From Candidatus Magasanikbacteria bacterium RIFCSPLOWO2_02_FULL_44_11 (GTDB lineage Bacteria > Patescibacteriota > Patescibacteriia > Magasanikbacterales > GWA2-37-8), in the NCBI GenBank assembly GCA_001783035.1, contig MFQK01000039.1, positions 26,418 to 41,172 on the forward strand: a DNA stretch of 14,755 nt, in the 5' to 3' direction. The stretch's first letter is position 1. Every line of letters begins with the position of its first letter. Positions 14,447-14,755 of this stretch are shown one piece after another. A program made the translations under genes and the position numbers. The notes beneath the pieces were generated by a model that was given only the letters and a program-made list of their open reading frames with translations, did no database searches and was not told where the DNA came from.

Positions 14447-14755
14447 TTATTTATTTTTTTCCAGCAGGAAGACGCTGTATTTGTAGGTATAACTCTGTCG
14501 ATGCAAAATCTTCTCCTTCAATTTCTTTAAAGTTGGATCAAGTGGGACAGAGTCGTATTGTTTAACTATGGTGTATCCGGCAGGAACTGAGGCGTCAGTA
14601 GAGTGGGTAGTGAATAGGTCATCCGAACCAGTCGAAAAAAACCACAGTCGAGCGTGAGCTGGCAGTGTGTTAAATTGTTCTGGTAGGACCGCTTCAAGCT
14701 TATAAAAATATTTCTCTTTATAAAACCGGTACACTCCTTGGTTAAGATTCCCCGT
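14447..14755 (-). CDS. C-terminal part of a probable membrane glycosyltransferase, N-terminus outside the window
   Basis: The last 102 codons of a gene entering from the right edge are visible. The frame stays open to the edge, so the GTG at 14734 need not be a start. The fragment is soluble, with alternating strand-like segments: LPAHARLWFFSTG, TIVKQYDSVPL, YKYSVFLLEKN. This pattern resembles the extracytoplasmic C-terminal domain of GT39-like membrane glycosyltransferases, which ends in a strand followed by a short charged tail, as in the gene at 11765-13303. No catalytic motif lies in the visible part, so the family call is tentative. The gene converges on glf with only 8 bases between stops; T-rich DNA but no GC-rich terminator stem separates them. 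Confidence 0.6.
   Translation of the reverse strand, partial: TGNLNQGVYRFYKEKYFYKLEAVLPEQFNTLPAHARLWFFSTGSDDLFTTHSTDASVPAGYTIVKQYDSVPLDPTLKKLKEKILHRQSYTYKYSVFLLEKNK

Noticed and set aside
14439..14460. Bidirectional terminator between glf and the converging gene
   Set aside because: There are T-rich runs on the plus strand, but no GC-rich inverted repeat precedes them, so an intrinsic terminator cannot be supported.

Overview
The window is a bacterial glycan-biosynthesis region. It holds fourteen complete genes and two that run off the window edges. Every recognisable gene makes, modifies, polymerises or transfers sugars. I see no tRNA, rRNA, CRISPR array, insertion sequence or phage gene. 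TAA, TAG and TGA all serve as stops (TGA ends the glycosyltransferase at 9076-10248), so the ordinary bacterial code applies. Genes are tightly packed, AT-rich, and none has a convincing Shine-Dalgarno sequence. The two best promoters look like ordinary sigma70 sites, not Bacteroidetes ones. The style of gene set would fit a Patescibacteria/CPR-like genome, but that is inference; no marker gene here fixes the taxon.

Layout. From 10956 down to 7772 on the minus strand lies a four-gene block: methyltransferase, GT4 glycosyltransferase, GT2 glycosyltransferase, methyltransferase. A 108-base gap with a strong promoter follows. From 7663 down to 420 on the minus strand lies a seven-gene operon: cupin, a 766-residue C-methyltransferase/UXS-like dehydratase fusion, Gfo/Idh/MocA oxidoreductase, inositol-monophosphatase-family phosphatase, glycerophosphodiesterase-like protein, multi-pass GT-C-type membrane protein, and polyprenol-phosphate-mannose-synthase-like GT2. 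A truncated sugar-nucleotide SDR gene (346 to the left edge) continues in the same direction after a 73-base gap that may hold its own promoter. Divergently, from 11068 to 14438 on the plus strand, three overlapping genes encode a GT2, a GT39-like membrane protein and UDP-galactopyranose mutase (glf). The C-terminal end of another probable membrane glycosyltransferase enters from the right edge on the minus strand, converging on glf.

How the genes may work together (inference). The plus-strand unit supplies UDP-galactofuranose and two transferases. The 7663-420 operon looks like a self-contained route to a modified, possibly C-methylated (branched) sugar: an SDR that makes a 4-keto intermediate, a fused methyltransferase that could methylate next to the keto group, a cupin that could epimerise or isomerise it, and an oxidoreductase that could reduce it. 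A DPM1-like GT2 and a GT-C-type membrane enzyme could then load a sugar on a lipid carrier and transfer it outside the membrane. A phosphatase and a GDPD-like enzyme in the same operon hint at a phosphodiester or phosphosugar step. The most unusual signals are the fusion enzyme, the phosphatase/phosphodiesterase pair in this context, and the consistent start-codon context (no Shine-Dalgarno, pyrimidine at -1 in 15 of 15 starts, T in 13).
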